64,000 nucleotides of DNA from Patella vulgata (taxonomy: Eukaryota; Mollusca; Gastropoda; Patellidae), in the NCBI RefSeq assembly GCF_932274485.2, contig NC_065885.2:35787062-35851061 (forward strand), read 5' to 3'. Under the pieces are notes generated by a model. It was not told the DNA's origin, did not search any database, and saw only the letters and a program-made list of their open reading frames with translations. Below, piece after piece: positions 44,483-56,147 of the stretch. The first letter of the stretch is position 1, and each line of letters starts with the position of its first letter. The position numbers were made by a program, and so were the translations under genes.

Positions 44483-45096
44483 GCTAATGTTCTGTTTACT
44501 GTTACAAATTATCAGTGGTCTGATTCCAAACTGTTTCTCCTTTTTGTTGTTGCACGTGCTTTTTCTGCTGTTAGGAAGCGGCCTGCGTGTCACTTATTAT
44601 TTTGTGTAAAACCGTTCTCTTAGCAGGAGAGAGCAGTCCTGCCATAGAAGTAACTATATAATTTACTGAATTCTTATTTATTTGAAATTTAAAATATCGG
44701 ATTTAAACTTAATTGAAGTTAACAGTTGCATATGTATATTATTTGGTTTTAGTGTAACTTCTATTTATGTGTCAGTTTGTAAGCTAGATATATTTATAAC
44801 CATGTAACCATGCAATGCTGTATAACAACTGCCATTAAATATATTAAAGCATTAGTCGAGACTCTGCAAGCTCACCACCATTTCCGTCTTCGTCAACGGT
44901 CCAGCTACTGTGTGGGCGTATTCTACGCTCTTCGTGGCTATCTTTTTTTAGAAGAAATCCGGATTGGTCTAGTCATTCAATGTTCTTGTCTTTGACAAGA
45001 TAAAGTTCAAGTAAAAGACAGGTACTAGCGGAAATAATACCAAACATAAAATATGGCTACCACTATTTCTTAAATTGTTGGTGATCACAGTTTACA
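44483..45096. other. Intergenic, no gene seen
   Basis: Unique AT-rich sequence. From about 45000 it carries ATGGCTACCACTATTTCTTA, a motif shared with the arms of the inverted repeat further right. Confidence 0.35.
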
Positions 45097-45108
45097 AAAG
45101 TCATTCAG

Positions 45109-45383
45109 AGAGAGAGAGAGAGAAATGAGGTTTAACGTCCACTCGACACAAACCAGGTCATTTCGGGACTAACACATGGTTCAAATTTATTTCAATAATT
45201 CGCTTGCACGTAGGGGTCTTAACTTTAGCAGTAGGAGGAACCCGGCGAAGACCCACGAGGTTGGACAGGCGACCCTACTCCTTGTCACGTACAAATGGGG
45301 AATCGAAACCACGCCAGTTGACTCAATGACAGACCTTATGATACAGGACGCACGTGCTAACCATTCCACCATCCAACCCCCCT
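45109..45383 (-). repeat. SINE family B (tRNA-derived, CT-rich tail) with target duplication
   Basis: Reverse copy. On the minus strand the head GGATGGTGGAATGGTTAGCA carries box A and GTGGTTTCGATTCCCC box B; the body includes ACGTGACAAGGAGTAGGGTC, and the tail TTAAACCTCATTTC ends in (TC)n. The 12-bp sequence AAAGTCATTCAG flanks it exactly at 45097-45108 and 45384-45395, proving insertion by target-primed reverse transcription. Confidence 0.85.
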
Positions 45384-45409
45384 AAAGTCATTCAGTGTTC
45401 CTGTATTTT

Positions 45410-45815
45410 AAAGGTGGCGGGAATAATATCAATAGTCTAGAGGCTCAGTGCGCGGGGGTGTCCATCAATGACTTTTGTGAATTGTGATCAACAACAATTG
45501 AAGAAATAGTGGCAGCCATATTTTAACTAGGATGTTTGAAGACCGGAGGCTCAGTGCGGGGGGACGGGGTGTCCATCAAATGGCCACAAAACCAGACCCA
45601 CCTTTTCTAGAGTAACATTTTGCGTAGAATACGATGCCGAGTAGTAATCAGTCTGCCGTTGGGGCGATTTCGGGATATTCGAGGTCAAAGTTCAAATGAG
45701 GTCATTTGCACTGAAAGTGAATGCGCAGCCATTCTTGTATCATGAAAACATGTAGAAAATGATCGAAAGTAATCAACCTTTCAATAAAAATGTAAACTTG
45801 CTAAATTTCACTCTG
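45410..45815. repeat. Left arm of ~400-bp inverted repeat
   Basis: Reverse complement of 47720-48205. Shared strings include GGAGGCTCAGTGCG, CAAATGGCCACAAAACCAGA, CCCACCTTTTCTAGAGTAA and AATGCGCAGCCATTCTTGTA. The arms enclose about 1.9 kb that is itself made of other inserted elements. Confidence 0.8.
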
Positions 45816-45827
45816 TTTTTTGTGACT

Positions 45828-46158
45828 CTGGAAAAACTAATTGAATAGTTTCATGGTTGGACCCCAGTCTGCAGGCCGCGTCACGAAGTCTGCAGAACTT
45901 TCCCCCGGTAACATATACCAATACGACATTTATATCCTGTGATCTATTATGTACAATGCATCTGTCGGTTTTATCTGTGTCCATGTTCCGGCGAAATCCA
46001 TGAAAACTCGTAAAAAAATTGCAAACCTTTAATCACGTCATCAGATACGTGTTTTCTGGTTACAGATTAACGTCGGTTTTCCCAGATTGGGATTCCCGGA
46101 AATCTACGAGGCCTGCAGGCTGGAGTCCAACCATGAAACTATTCAATTGTTTTTCGGA
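45828..46158. mobile_element. Small foldback element, TIR ~45 bp
   Basis: AATTGAATAGTTTCATGGTT with GGACCCCAGTCTGCAGG at left is mirrored by CCTGCAGGCTGGAGTCC and AACCATGAAACTATTCAATT at right, with a loop of ~230 bp. A plus-strand frame starting at 46087 runs out of the element and is not a gene. Confidence 0.75.
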
Positions 46159-46321
46159 CAATTAGTTTCATTATGTATAACAATCGTTGTTAAACAAAAT
46201 CGGGGAGATTTCGATTTGACAGTTTTTACGTATTTTTTGGAACAGGTTTCGAAGTGGTTTGGTTCTGTAATACAAGATCTTTTTCGACGTTGCAAAGTAA
46301 ATGTACGGTGCTAAGACCACC

Positions 46322-46727
46322 TTAAAGATACATTATGGGAGATAAGATAAAGAGATGGCAGTTTTCGCTATAATAGTTAAAAACTAGATAGTGTAAAGGT
46401 AATTTGCTGAAAATTTCAGTCAAATTGAATCACCATGAGCCGAGAAAGAAGCGGGTGAAATTTGTGCATAGTCTCGGTCATCATTACTAAAATCATTAAT
46501 ATAAACAGCATAGTCTCGTTTATCCACTTTTTTTGATTTAATTATCAATGGCCGTTAGCGGCATATAGGAATCTAATCTAGCCAACATCGAAGGCTAGCC
46601 TTGACATCGAGAGTTTATTATGGTCTGGATAAGTTAACTAATGTCTAATTGATAATTTAGATAACATTTCAGGCCTAAAGAAAGACTTGTAATAAGCAGA
46701 TTTTGCTCTTGCATAATGCATGTTTAA
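46322..46727 (+). mobile_element. TTAA-flanked MITE, family M1 (complete)
   Basis: TTAA, then AGATACATTATGGGAGATAA at left; CTCTTGCATAATGCATGT, then TTAA at right. The interior matches 15288-15625 closely (AAGTTAACTAATGTCTAATT). About 400 bp without coding capacity. Confidence 0.82.
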
Positions 46728-46774
46728 GATAAGTTTTAAATGTTCCTATTATTAATTAGAACAGGTTTCGCTTT

Positions 46775-47735
46775 AGTTTTTATACGCCCACATTTTCATG
46801 TGGACGTATATTGTCGTCGCCACTATCCGTCCGTCCGGACGTCCGTCCACAATTGTTTGTGAACAGTCTACAAGTCACAATTTTTATCCGATTTCAATGA
46901 AACTTGAAATATAGGTTTATCACCCTAAGATCTCGGTTCCTTTCGATATTGGCATGTATCGGACTGTAACTTCATGGATTATGGCCCCTGATTGTACGAA
47001 AAATCACGTTTTTAGCTTGTGAACACTGTAGAGGTCACAATTTTTATCCGATTTTGTTGAAACTTGAAATGTAAGTTTATAACCCAAAGATCTGGGTTCC
47101 TTTCGATATTAGCGCATTTCGGACCGTAACTTCCTGAATTATGGCCCCTGATTGTACGAAAAATAGCTTTTTTAGCTTGTGGACCCTATAGAGGTCATAA
47201 TTTTTATCTGATTTAAAAAACGTATTATTATATCACCGTTACACCCTAAGGACGGCTGAGTTCGAATTTCGTGAAAATCGGCCTAAAACTGACAGATAAA
47301 ATGGCCGCCCTCGTTCTCAAATAGCGTAAAAATATGGTATATCAAGGTTGTGGACCCTATAGAGGTCACAATTTTTATCCGATTTTGTTGAAACTTGAAA
47401 TGTAAGTTTATAATCCAAAGATCTCGGTTCCTGTATATATTCGCGCATATCGGAACGTAACTTCCTGAATTATGGCCCCTGATTGTACGAAAAATTGCGA
47501 TTTTAGCCTGTGGAGTCCATAGAGGTCATAATTTTTATCCGATTTAAAAAAAAACGTATTATTATATCCCCGTTAGACCCTAAGGACGACTGAGTTCGAA
47601 TTTCGTGAAAATCGGCCCAAAACTGACAGACAAAATGGCCGCCCTTCGTTCTCAAATAGCGTAAAAATATTGTATATCAAGGTTATATCCGATTTTGTTG
47701 AAACTTGAAATGTAAGTTTAGCAAGTTTACCTTTT
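46775..47735 (+). mobile_element. Tandem-cored element, 3' truncated
   Basis: Starts TATACGCCCACATTTTCATG, with CCGTCCGTCCGGACGTCCGT, then core units in the same order as 12151-13795 (ATTTTTATCCGATTTCAATG, ATCTCGGTTCCTTTCGATAT, ACAAAATGGCCGCCC-like). It breaks off in a core unit at the edge of the right inverted-repeat arm. Confidence 0.78.
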
Positions 47736-48205
47736 TATTGAAAGAATGATTACTTCCGATCACTTTCAGTGTGTTTTCATGATACAAGAATGGCTGCGCA
47801 TTCACTTTCAGTGCAAATGGCCTCATCTGACCTTTGACCCCTAATATCTCGAAATCGCCCTGACGGCGAACTGATTACCACTTTGCATCGTATTCTACGC
47901 AAAATTTTACTCTAGAAAAGGTGGGTCTGGTTTTGTGGCCATTTGATGGACCCCCCCCCCCCCCGCACTGAGCCTCCGGTCTACAAACATCCTAGTTAAA
48001 ATATGGCTACCACTATTTTCTTAAATTGTTGTTGATCACAGTTTACAAAAGTCATTGATGGACACCCCGCGCACTGAGCCTCCGGTCTACAAACATCCTA
48101 GTTAAAATATCACTATTTCTTAAATTGTTGTTGATCACAGTTCATAAAAATCATTCAGTGTTCCTGTCTTTGAGAAGTAAACAAAGGTGGCGGAAATAAT
48201 ATCAA
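47720..48205. repeat. Right arm of ~400-bp inverted repeat
   Basis: Partner of 45410-45815. It contains an internal tandem duplication of GCACTGAGCCTCCGGTCTAC plus about 90 following bases, and a poly-C run at 47950-47964. Confidence 0.8.
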
Positions 48206-49255
48206 ACATCCTAATTAAAAAATTGGCTACCACTATTTCTTAATGATTGTTGTTGATCACAATTCACAAAATGGCTCGGCCTATCCCTAAAATGGCTTGT
48301 ATGATTGCAGGTATGTGATATTATTATACCAAGAACGCAAATTGGCCTCAATTATTTTTTTAATAGTTAAAACAATTTTAGGGATGTCTATGTGTTAACA
48401 GCCATTAACACAGTCAATAACACAGTTATTAATAACTGTAAGTCAGGTTAGTACAGAATTAAGACTTCAATCCCCATTTCATTCCATTAGTACTAACAGC
48501 TACCCGGGGCAAATCAGTTTGAAAACGTATTTCTCCCCTTTTGGATGAAAGAGAAAGGCTATGAATAAAAGAATCTACATTCTTGTGTACCGGTGGACGG
48601 ATATGGTACTCTGTCTTGAATATGGATTTAAAAAATCACAAATCAGCTAAAAAAAATTTTTTTTTCATAACTTCTTATTTTTTTTCTAGTACCATTTTGT
48701 AAGACAAAATCAATATAAAAGAAACAGCAACTGCAAAGCTGGTGACCCTTAAAGTGTGTGTGTGCTGATTTTTAAACAGAGGTGCATCTCGGGTCCATGA
48801 CTCTTTATTTTAAGAATTTATAGGATTCCTTCTTAATGTTGTCAATATTTGATTCAAATGTAATGTTCGGCAAAAATATTTAAAAAGTTTCAAACTAGTC
48901 CTATCAATAATATTCAAAACATTTCCTGCAACATGATCATTTTAATATCTTAATTAATATTTAGTCTATAAATTTGGCAAAACAAACCCAACGCCCAGCC
49001 TTCTTTGTATCATCTTGGAAGTTGGCATATTTTCCCTTGTGCCATAAGGATGGCAACTATTGATTTTGGTGTATGCCCCGACATCCAGGGGTACAGTAAT
49101 GCCGAATTTTTGTGATTATCACCTACAGGCCGCAATTCTGAATGGATCATCCTGAAACTTGACATACATGTATTTATTCTTTATACACAAAGGATGGCAA
49201 CTATTGATTTTGATGAATGCTCGAACCCCAGGGTCGGTGTGACACCCACTTTTTG
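48206..49255. other. Intergenic, no gene seen
   Basis: AT-rich. The string AATTTGGCAAAACAAACCCA (48971) recurs at 49762 outside the MITE, marking a diverged direct repeat. No coding signal. Confidence 0.4.
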
Positions 49256-49751
49256 TTAAAGGAGCTAAATCGCTAATATTTTGGACCTAGAAATTGGCAC
49301 AAATAATAATGTAATATGAATTTATATAAACTGTTTTACATTCAATCGTGTCCGTTTTACTGTGAATTGTCATCAGTTATGTTCGGCGAAATACGCCAAA
49401 AGTCTCAGCCGAAAGACAGTTTCTAGCGTCTGGTTATTCCAGTCAACGCCGATAGTATATATTGCGTATGCACTCCAAATAAGAATATGGCATCACCGTC
49501 TGACATGACTTGTGGAATATGTCTAGCCTCATTCTTTGACCACCTTGTTACAAATGGCGCTGAAACGCATTATGGTACACGATTCGTGTACCAATTTTAA
49601 AATGTTTATTTTGTCTTAAATATTGGATATCAGAAGCCCATCTTTTCCAGGTAATATCACAAAACCAATGCTGATTTAAATTGCAAAAATATTCGTGTTT
49701 TTAATGTCGAAGATTTTGGATGATATTGAGTTACGGACTTAGCTACTTTAA
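49256..49751 (+). mobile_element. MITE family M2, TTAA-flanked
   Basis: Left end TTAAAGGAGCTAAATCGCTA, right end TTACGGACTTAGCTACTTTA followed by A. With a TTAA target the inverted ends are AGGAGCTAA / TTAGCTACT. A fragment lies at 32000-32225. No coding capacity. Confidence 0.65.
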
Positions 49752-50249
49752 GATTTAGTATGTAAATTTGGCAAAACAAAGCCAACGCTCAACCTTCTTT
49801 GTCTCTTATTATATTACAGTCGTTGCATCCATTTTAAAAAGTACCATATCAATAAAAGCATTATGTTATTTACTCAGATTATATATATGACATAATAATA
49901 TGATCATGATGGGTCATTTAGCCTACATACTGACACGATGGAGAAAGGAAATTACGCATTCGAAGGAAATTTAAAAAAACCTAATTATTTTGTTGAATTA
50001 AAATAGCATTGGGTCTTTTATAATAATTATATTTAAATATATAGATTTTTCGTAGTCAACAATGGAATCCATGTTCATAAGTCCGGTTGGTCAAGGAATG
50101 CAATGAAAATGCGTACAGTTAAATATTTAGTAATAATATCCCTCAACCACTATACTCACATAAAGAGCAAATTCGTTTTCCAAAATCTGCAGTCACCGGT
50201 CTTCCGACCTGTGGGTTGGTCGGACGAATGGTCTTATGAATGCGTTTTA

Positions 50250-50378
50250 GTTCACAAGATCTGTCATTGAGTCAACTAGTGTGTAGTTTCGATTCCTATC
50301 TTGTACGTGACAAGGAGCAGGGTCACCTGTTCAACCTCGTGGGGTTTCTCCGGGTCCCCCGGTCTCTCTCCCCCCATT

Positions 50379-50418
<40 letters not shown>

Positions 50419-50432
50419 GACCCCAATCGGGT
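50250..50432 (+). repeat. SINE family B copy ending in (CT)n
   Basis: Forward copy: TTTCGATTCCTATCTTGTAC (box B region), ACGTGACAAGGAGCAGGGTC and CCTCGTGGGGTTTCTCCGGG. It then joins (CT)n directly, the middle being deleted. Box A is absent. Confidence 0.65.
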
Positions 50433-50465
50433 GTTACTGTCTTATGAAAAGATATTTTTGTCCAC

Positions 50466-50830
50466 TTAAATATGCATTATGTAAGATTTCGATAAAGAGC
50501 TGACAGTTCTCGCTGTAATAGTTAAACAATAGATAATGAAAAGGGAATATATTGAAAATTTCAGTCGATGACTTCATTATCAGTCAATGACTGAAGGACA
50601 GTGTAGTCTCGGTTGCTACCGTTGTTACGTTACTAAGTCTCGATTTCCCATTTTTTAAATTAAATTATTAAATGGCAATCGCGTTTAAATCCGATGAAAA
50701 TCAAAACCACCCGATAACCTAGGAGTCGATAATGGACTTGGCATTTGAATAAATGTCTAATTAAAGATTAATATAACATTTGAGGCTAAACGAAAGGTCT
50801 GCATTAGGCAGATTTAGCTCTTACATAATT
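50466..50830 (+). mobile_element. TTAA-flanked MITE, family M1 (right end eroded)
   Basis: TTAAATATGCATTATGTAAG at left, CAGATTTAGCTCTTACATAA at right. The terminal TTAA is lost. The interior diverges more than in the other copies. Confidence 0.7.
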
Positions 50831-51453
50831 CCTGCGGTTTTTTTACTGAGTCCAGTAATTTTGTCGCATTCTTCTATGGACCATAACGAATAAGGGAGTA
50901 AACCCTCTTTCAGTGGTAAGCCTTTCGGATACCACACTATTAGTATTAGAACAAATTGGGTAAACTTCTAGACAATTTCAAATTAATCTCGGTAATAATT
51001 CCTTAAGCAAATAAGAAGAAATTAGTCCTTCGTTTACATGACGTACCGAATGAACCTATGTCTAATGCAGTTAGGAAGAAATTATTCTTAGCTTCATAAT
51101 GTCGCTGAACCTATGGTCACTGAAAACGAGCGATGAAAAATCTATTCAAGAAGATTGCTTTCTTCGTTAGCGTAAAAACCCTAACGTATAATGATGATTA
51201 AATTGTCGGTCTAGTCAGTTAAGGGATTAATCTGTATGAAAATAAACCATTTGTACCAATGGTACCCGGTCCATTAACACTGTCAGGTATTAGTTATATC
51301 CTTTAATTAAATATTTTGTATTGATGGTTAATTGATGTGGTAATCCGCCGTCACATCCTCCATCCAGGAAGTCCCCGAATTCAACCGTTTCTTGATTTAC
51401 TATACTTAAAGCTGTGACCAGCCGTAAAGTAGGCGCGAGGTTATATTCCCTGC
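50831..51453. other. Intergenic, no gene seen
   Basis: Includes two diverged copies of a unit with AAGAAATTA and GAACCTATG (51010-51120). Otherwise unremarkable. Confidence 0.35.
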
Positions 51454-53367
51454 ACTGTAAACCCGACGTCCGCTCTTAGAACACCAAATACGCCATTTTA
51501 GAACACTATTTTGAAACACTTTTTGAACACACTGACGCGTCTTTTATTCTATCAGAACACCATGTGTTTACTTTCAGAACAGTATGTGTTCAGTTTTAAA
51601 TGTTTTTCCCTCTGGATTTTAGAACACTTGTGACGCGTAAAATGTGTTCTGTTTTTAGAATACTATACGTTCAACTTTTCCCCCTCGATCTTTCAACATA
51701 TCAGACGCGTAAAACGTGTTCTTTTTAGAATACAATAAAGTGTTCAACTGCATGAAACAGATAATGAACACTAAAAGGTGTTCGGTAGTCATACTTTGAA
51801 CACCGTTCGTTCAGAATTTCACACACAGAGGGAACCAGACGTTCTAAGCAGACACCGGGTGTTCTGTTGTGATAGACTCTGAAATTTTAACAAACATTTT
51901 AAAAAGTGGTTAAAATAGACTCAAATGATTTAGTATTTCGTATGATAAAAGCATGGCACAATTTAAACACTGTTTACAAATTTATTTTATTACCTTAATT
52001 TTATAATACAACATAGGCAGAGATAATGTGTCATTGTTTACGTCGATATTCTACTATGCCCAATTAAAAAGATTCACATATTATAATAATATCCGAATTT
52101 GAATGCAATATTATTGGCAAGTAAAAAGTTATCTGTGGTACACTTGTACTCTCTTCTAGTTCTACGTTTACTGTTCGTTCTTCTCTCTTCGCCTGCACAG
52201 CATCTAGTCGTGGGATAGGCCTGGTGCGCACCTATAATTCTTGGCAAGAGTAGACGGAAAAGCCACCGTCTGGGTAAAATTCCTTCATTGCACACGTGAT
52301 GCTTGTTCGTCTTCGTGAGCCTAGGAAGTTAAACTCTATTTATTTCCCCACCTGCAATAGAAATATTAACATCAATTAAATCCCAGGAAACTGGCATAAT
52401 ATATGTACTTCTTATAATTAAAATTTGAAAGTGTAAACTAATAAATGGATATAATACCTAAGCATAATAAACTTACCGTTTGAACGAATCTGCAACAAAA
52501 TTCTTTAGTAGAAGACTGGGCAGTTCATTCGGCGACCTGTGCCATTTTATTTTTTCATCTTCTGTTACCGTGCACTATTATATTAAGAAAAATTAGAGAT
52601 GACTAATTATTATAATAGAGGGTTTTAATGGCATACTGTTCTGCCCCGACTGGGCTAATGAAGACGATTAAAATAGACCATTCTACTAAATAAAAATATA
52701 CCGAAAAATGGCTTAAAACATTTATATTTTTTAGATATATAGACATCAATATACATGTTTCGAGAATCATAGATTGCGTCTTTTATACCTTTTTTATCGG
52801 CTCTGACTTCCATGGCCCAGGTTAGGAGCAGAACAGTAGGACGTTAAACCCCATTTCATTCATTTTGATTTGGGAACCAAATTCGAAAGGTATAAACAGA
52901 TGGCAAGGGCCATCTAGCAATCTAACCTAATCTAGCAATATAACCTAAATTCCATGTCTACTTCCAAATTCACATACCTAAGTTTCCCTGTTACTTTTGA
53001 AACAACTTGTCTACCTTATTAGAAAAAAACAAACAATACTTTACCTTAAATAACAGCTGTTGAAATAGTCAGAGCCTTACCCGTGCGCATGTCCGATGTC
53101 GATCTTGAACACATGGTGTCAAAATTGATGTTCCGGTATGAACACCCACTGAACACCATGCGTTCCTTACTGGTCTTCTGCGTCCGATGTGTTCTAAGTG
53201 TAAATGATTTCAAAGACCATAGAAAGGAAAATGCACACAATGTGTTCAGTTTTGAACGGATTTTAAGGATTTGGGTACGTTTTAGAACATTAACGTGTTC
53301 ACATTTCAACGCCAATGTTCTAAAAAGGACACTTTCAGACGCGTTAGGCGTCCGTTAGATTTACAGT
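51454..53367. mobile_element. Element with GAACAC-rich subterminal repeats and inverted ends
   Basis: The left end ACTGTAAACCCGACGTCCG and right end CGGACGCC..., CCGTTAGATTTACAGT are approximate inverted repeats. Both subterminal zones (51470-51860 and 53080-53350) are packed with AGAACAC, TTTGAACAC and their complement GTGTTC, plus GACGCGT motifs. Dense subterminal motifs of this kind are usual binding sites of a transposase. The interior has no transposase; it contains a SINE-tail pair (52626-52862). Non-autonomous DNA transposon, superfamily unknown. Confidence 0.6.
52626..52862. repeat. Pair of inverted SINE A tails around unrelated DNA
   Basis: Left: an inverted tail (CTGTTCTGCCCCGACTGGGC, TAATGAAGACG). 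Right: a direct tail (GGAGCAGAACAGTAGGACG, TTAAACCCCATTTC). The 150 bp between them is not SINE sequence. The two tails face each other like terminal inverted repeats. Confidence 0.7.
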
Positions 53368-53644
53368 ATGTTGGGTAGTATTCCGGGTATCAAGCCCCGT
53401 ACAAGTTTTGAGATGTTATCTTCTCGGGTGCAAAGTGCGAACCCCGGCTTGGGTTGAGGAGATTGTCAGAGGTGACGTATGTGTGGCTGACAAGGAAAGC
53501 GTGTCTAAAATGTTCAAATAGGAAAGGAAGCCAATGTTCCGTGTACAAATCGGCAGAGCACATAAAAGATGCTCCTTTAAAAGTTCACCATCCATATATC
53601 CGATTGACATAATCAACTTTGTGTACTCCATTTCAGCTAAATCA

Positions 53645-53705
53645 AAGAGAGACAGATAGAGGAGGTTTAAGGTCCATTCAACATAGTTTTATTGTTGTGT
53701 TGTGT
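53645..53705 (-). repeat. SINE family B tail fragment
   Basis: GAGAGACAGATAGAGGAGGT followed by TTAAGGTCCATTCAACA, the reverse 3' tail of family B. Confidence 0.5.
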
Positions 53706-54137
53706 CAATGGACGGTTTGGTCAATAATAAAAAAGCGCGATTTTAATTAAATCAGATAAATTTTCCAAATGTTGTAAGAGTTGGAGACAGTCGCGAGTTG
53801 CGTGGAGTGATCTTCTTTTGAACACAATTGCTCAACAAATATCTTTAATAGTTCGAGATAAAATAAGACAGACCTGTCAATTAATCTCAGCATTCTGCTA
53901 CAGCCGAGATAAATGCACTATCAGGGCAGAGTATCTAAGAATTTTTTTCCTCGTAGCACACTACGATCGTCTTGATTATCACGGGTTTTTGCTTAAAAGT
54001 AGGACGTTAAATCCCATTTTACTTCTTCGGTCCGTCCAAATTTTATTTTCGTTAATTTGGATTCATGCAATGAAATATTTTCCGAGCATTTTCAAAATCC
54101 ATAAACTGTGTAAATTTTTTTTTTTTTACAGTAAATT

Positions 54138-54325
54138 CAAAAGAGAGAGAGAGAGAGAGAGAGGGCGATGGGGTTTAACGTACACTCAACACAAACTAGG
54201 TCATTTGTGTTATATGGTTCAGTTTTATTTCAATAATTCGCTTGCGCGTAAGGGCCTTTAGCAGAAGGAGGAAATCGAGGACCGGAGAAAACCTACGAGG
54301 TTGGGCAGGCGACAATGAATTCAAA
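54138..54325 (-). repeat. SINE family B, 3' half
   Basis: Reverse copy with (GA)n, TTTAACGTACACTCAACACA, TTTATTTCAATAATTCGCTT and AACCTACGAGGTTGGGCAGG, then breaks off before box B. Confidence 0.7.
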
Positions 54326-55559
54326 AACTTGTGGCATGGTTGATTGGGGAACAAAGAAGAGCCCTTTTAAATTTGGATGTTCGGTTCGCATTTCGCGAAT
54401 TTCGAAACTTGATACAAAGTACAGTGTCCTATAACTTATATCTCCGTTCTCCAATCGGGTTAATGACGGTGGGTTATGGGTTAAATTTTGCCTGGCCAGC
54501 AGTTAAATTCCAACTGTCCAATGAGAATGTTCACGGTGAGTCCAGAATGTAAAGAATTTATTTCATGGTTTCTTTAGATCTCGGATCAGGCATGACAATC
54601 AGAGAATGGGTCTCACCCCAACCCCTACTATAATTCCAGAAAAGCTTAGGTACCGGAATTTGACCCGCCACCCGAGAAAAGTCCAGGAAATGGCGAGTGG
54701 TAGGCTTACTATAACGGTGTGATTAATATGAGTCATCTTGATTAATACGATCATTATTATTATAAGGGTGTGTGTAAAAATATGATTAAATTTGACAATG
54801 TACAGGTATTACATGATTCTAATCTATACCACTCGTGTTGGTGACCTACTATCACCCGTCTTGGTAACATATGTTATATGTCACGACGAGTCATGATCCT
54901 GCAAATATATAGACATATTAATATTTTAAAGGGACAATAACACTCTTGCTGGCTTGACAGCTCCAGAAAATAAAAAAATAGCCTTATTCTAAGTACTAGA
55001 TGTGTTAGTGTCCTACCTGTCGTGTAAATTACCCATTAAATCCTATTTTACTTGTCCAAAGGGTTCAAAAGTATTTTTAAATCCAAGTCACAGTTGAAAA
55101 GCTTTACGTCAGGCTTTTCAAATCATTTAGTTGAATTTTTCCAATTTTTTAAATTAGGTGTGTTAAGATGAAATTTGTATCATCAATTAATTGGGATATT
55201 GTTAAAAAGTACAATTTGTTGACCAGAATAAAGATTTGGACATATTATTCAGTTACATCAAGAGTGGTATTGAGCCTTTCAGACCATTTATAAAAAAAAA
55301 AACGTATATAAATATACCAGTAAAATGAAATTCGAGAAAAAACCCCAACATATTTCCTATTAGTGAGCCGTTTCAAATAAATCCATTTTTAGCAGACTTT
55401 TTTAACAACTTGTTCATTTTTATCATTTTTATCACACTATATGTGAATTTTAGTGATCTGGTCTAAAAATATGCAAAAATAAATGACACTCGTCCCCCAT
55501 ATTGTACTTGCATCCTCAATTGTCAGAAGAATGTTCCATGAATTGAATTAATTTATGAA
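54326..55559. other. Intergenic, no gene seen
   Basis: Includes a possible old SINE A 3' fragment near 54430-54530 (GGTTAATGACGGTGGGTTAT, AAATTCCAACTGTCC). The rest is AT-rich with no coding signal. Confidence 0.35.
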
Positions 55560-55565
55560 ATTTAT

Positions 55566-55830
55566 GAAATAAAATTGGGTTTAACGTCCTACTTTTCTGC
55601 ACCGACTGGGATTATGAAGACGGCCCTGACAAGGACAGTGTCTAGTCGTTTGGATGGAACGAAAAAAAACGAGGCCCCGTATATACATTGGCGTGTACGT
55701 AAAAGAACCCTTGACAGTCGGAATTCGAATAAGATTAGATTGTAACGCCGCTGTCAGGGTAAAATGTCCCCCATAGCGCACTGTATTGCTGTGCAGAACA
55801 GTATTTATAAGGACGTTGATTTATTCATCG
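55566..55830 (+). repeat. SINE A copy starting with an inverted copy of its tail
   Basis: Begins as a reverse tail (GGGTTTAACGTCCTACTTTT, GACTGGGATTATGAAGACGG). It switches without a gap to the forward body (CCTGACAAGGACAGTGTCTA, TTGGCGTGTACGTAAAAGAA, ATAGCGCACTGTATTGC) and ends in a forward tail (GCAGAACAGTA, AGGACGTTGATT). Same layout as 7595-7998. Confidence 0.7.
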
Positions 55831-56147
55831 ATACAATGTAAACAGTATCATATATTGAAATGGGAAATTACTCTTATTATAGCTGTTGTAAATGGGAATG
55901 TTAATTGTACATCAGCCCGTCCCTTTATACGTATTTACGCATATCGTATTTTGTATGTAAAAATGATTGTATATTGTATTTACTCTGATGACGAAAGGTG
56001 TGGATTTTGTCTACCTATGAAGTCCTATACTGGTTTCCGTTATAACATAATAACATTATAATTTGGATTTTTTTAATATTTACCCTTGTCGTTGCACGTG
56101 GGGTCTCCGTGGACCCCATGCACATGTTTTGTAATAACTACTGGATA

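Noticed and set aside
53083-53358. 91-residue plus-strand frame and 89-residue minus-strand frame
   Set aside because: They mirror each other across the GAACAC repeats of the element 51454-53367. No domain.
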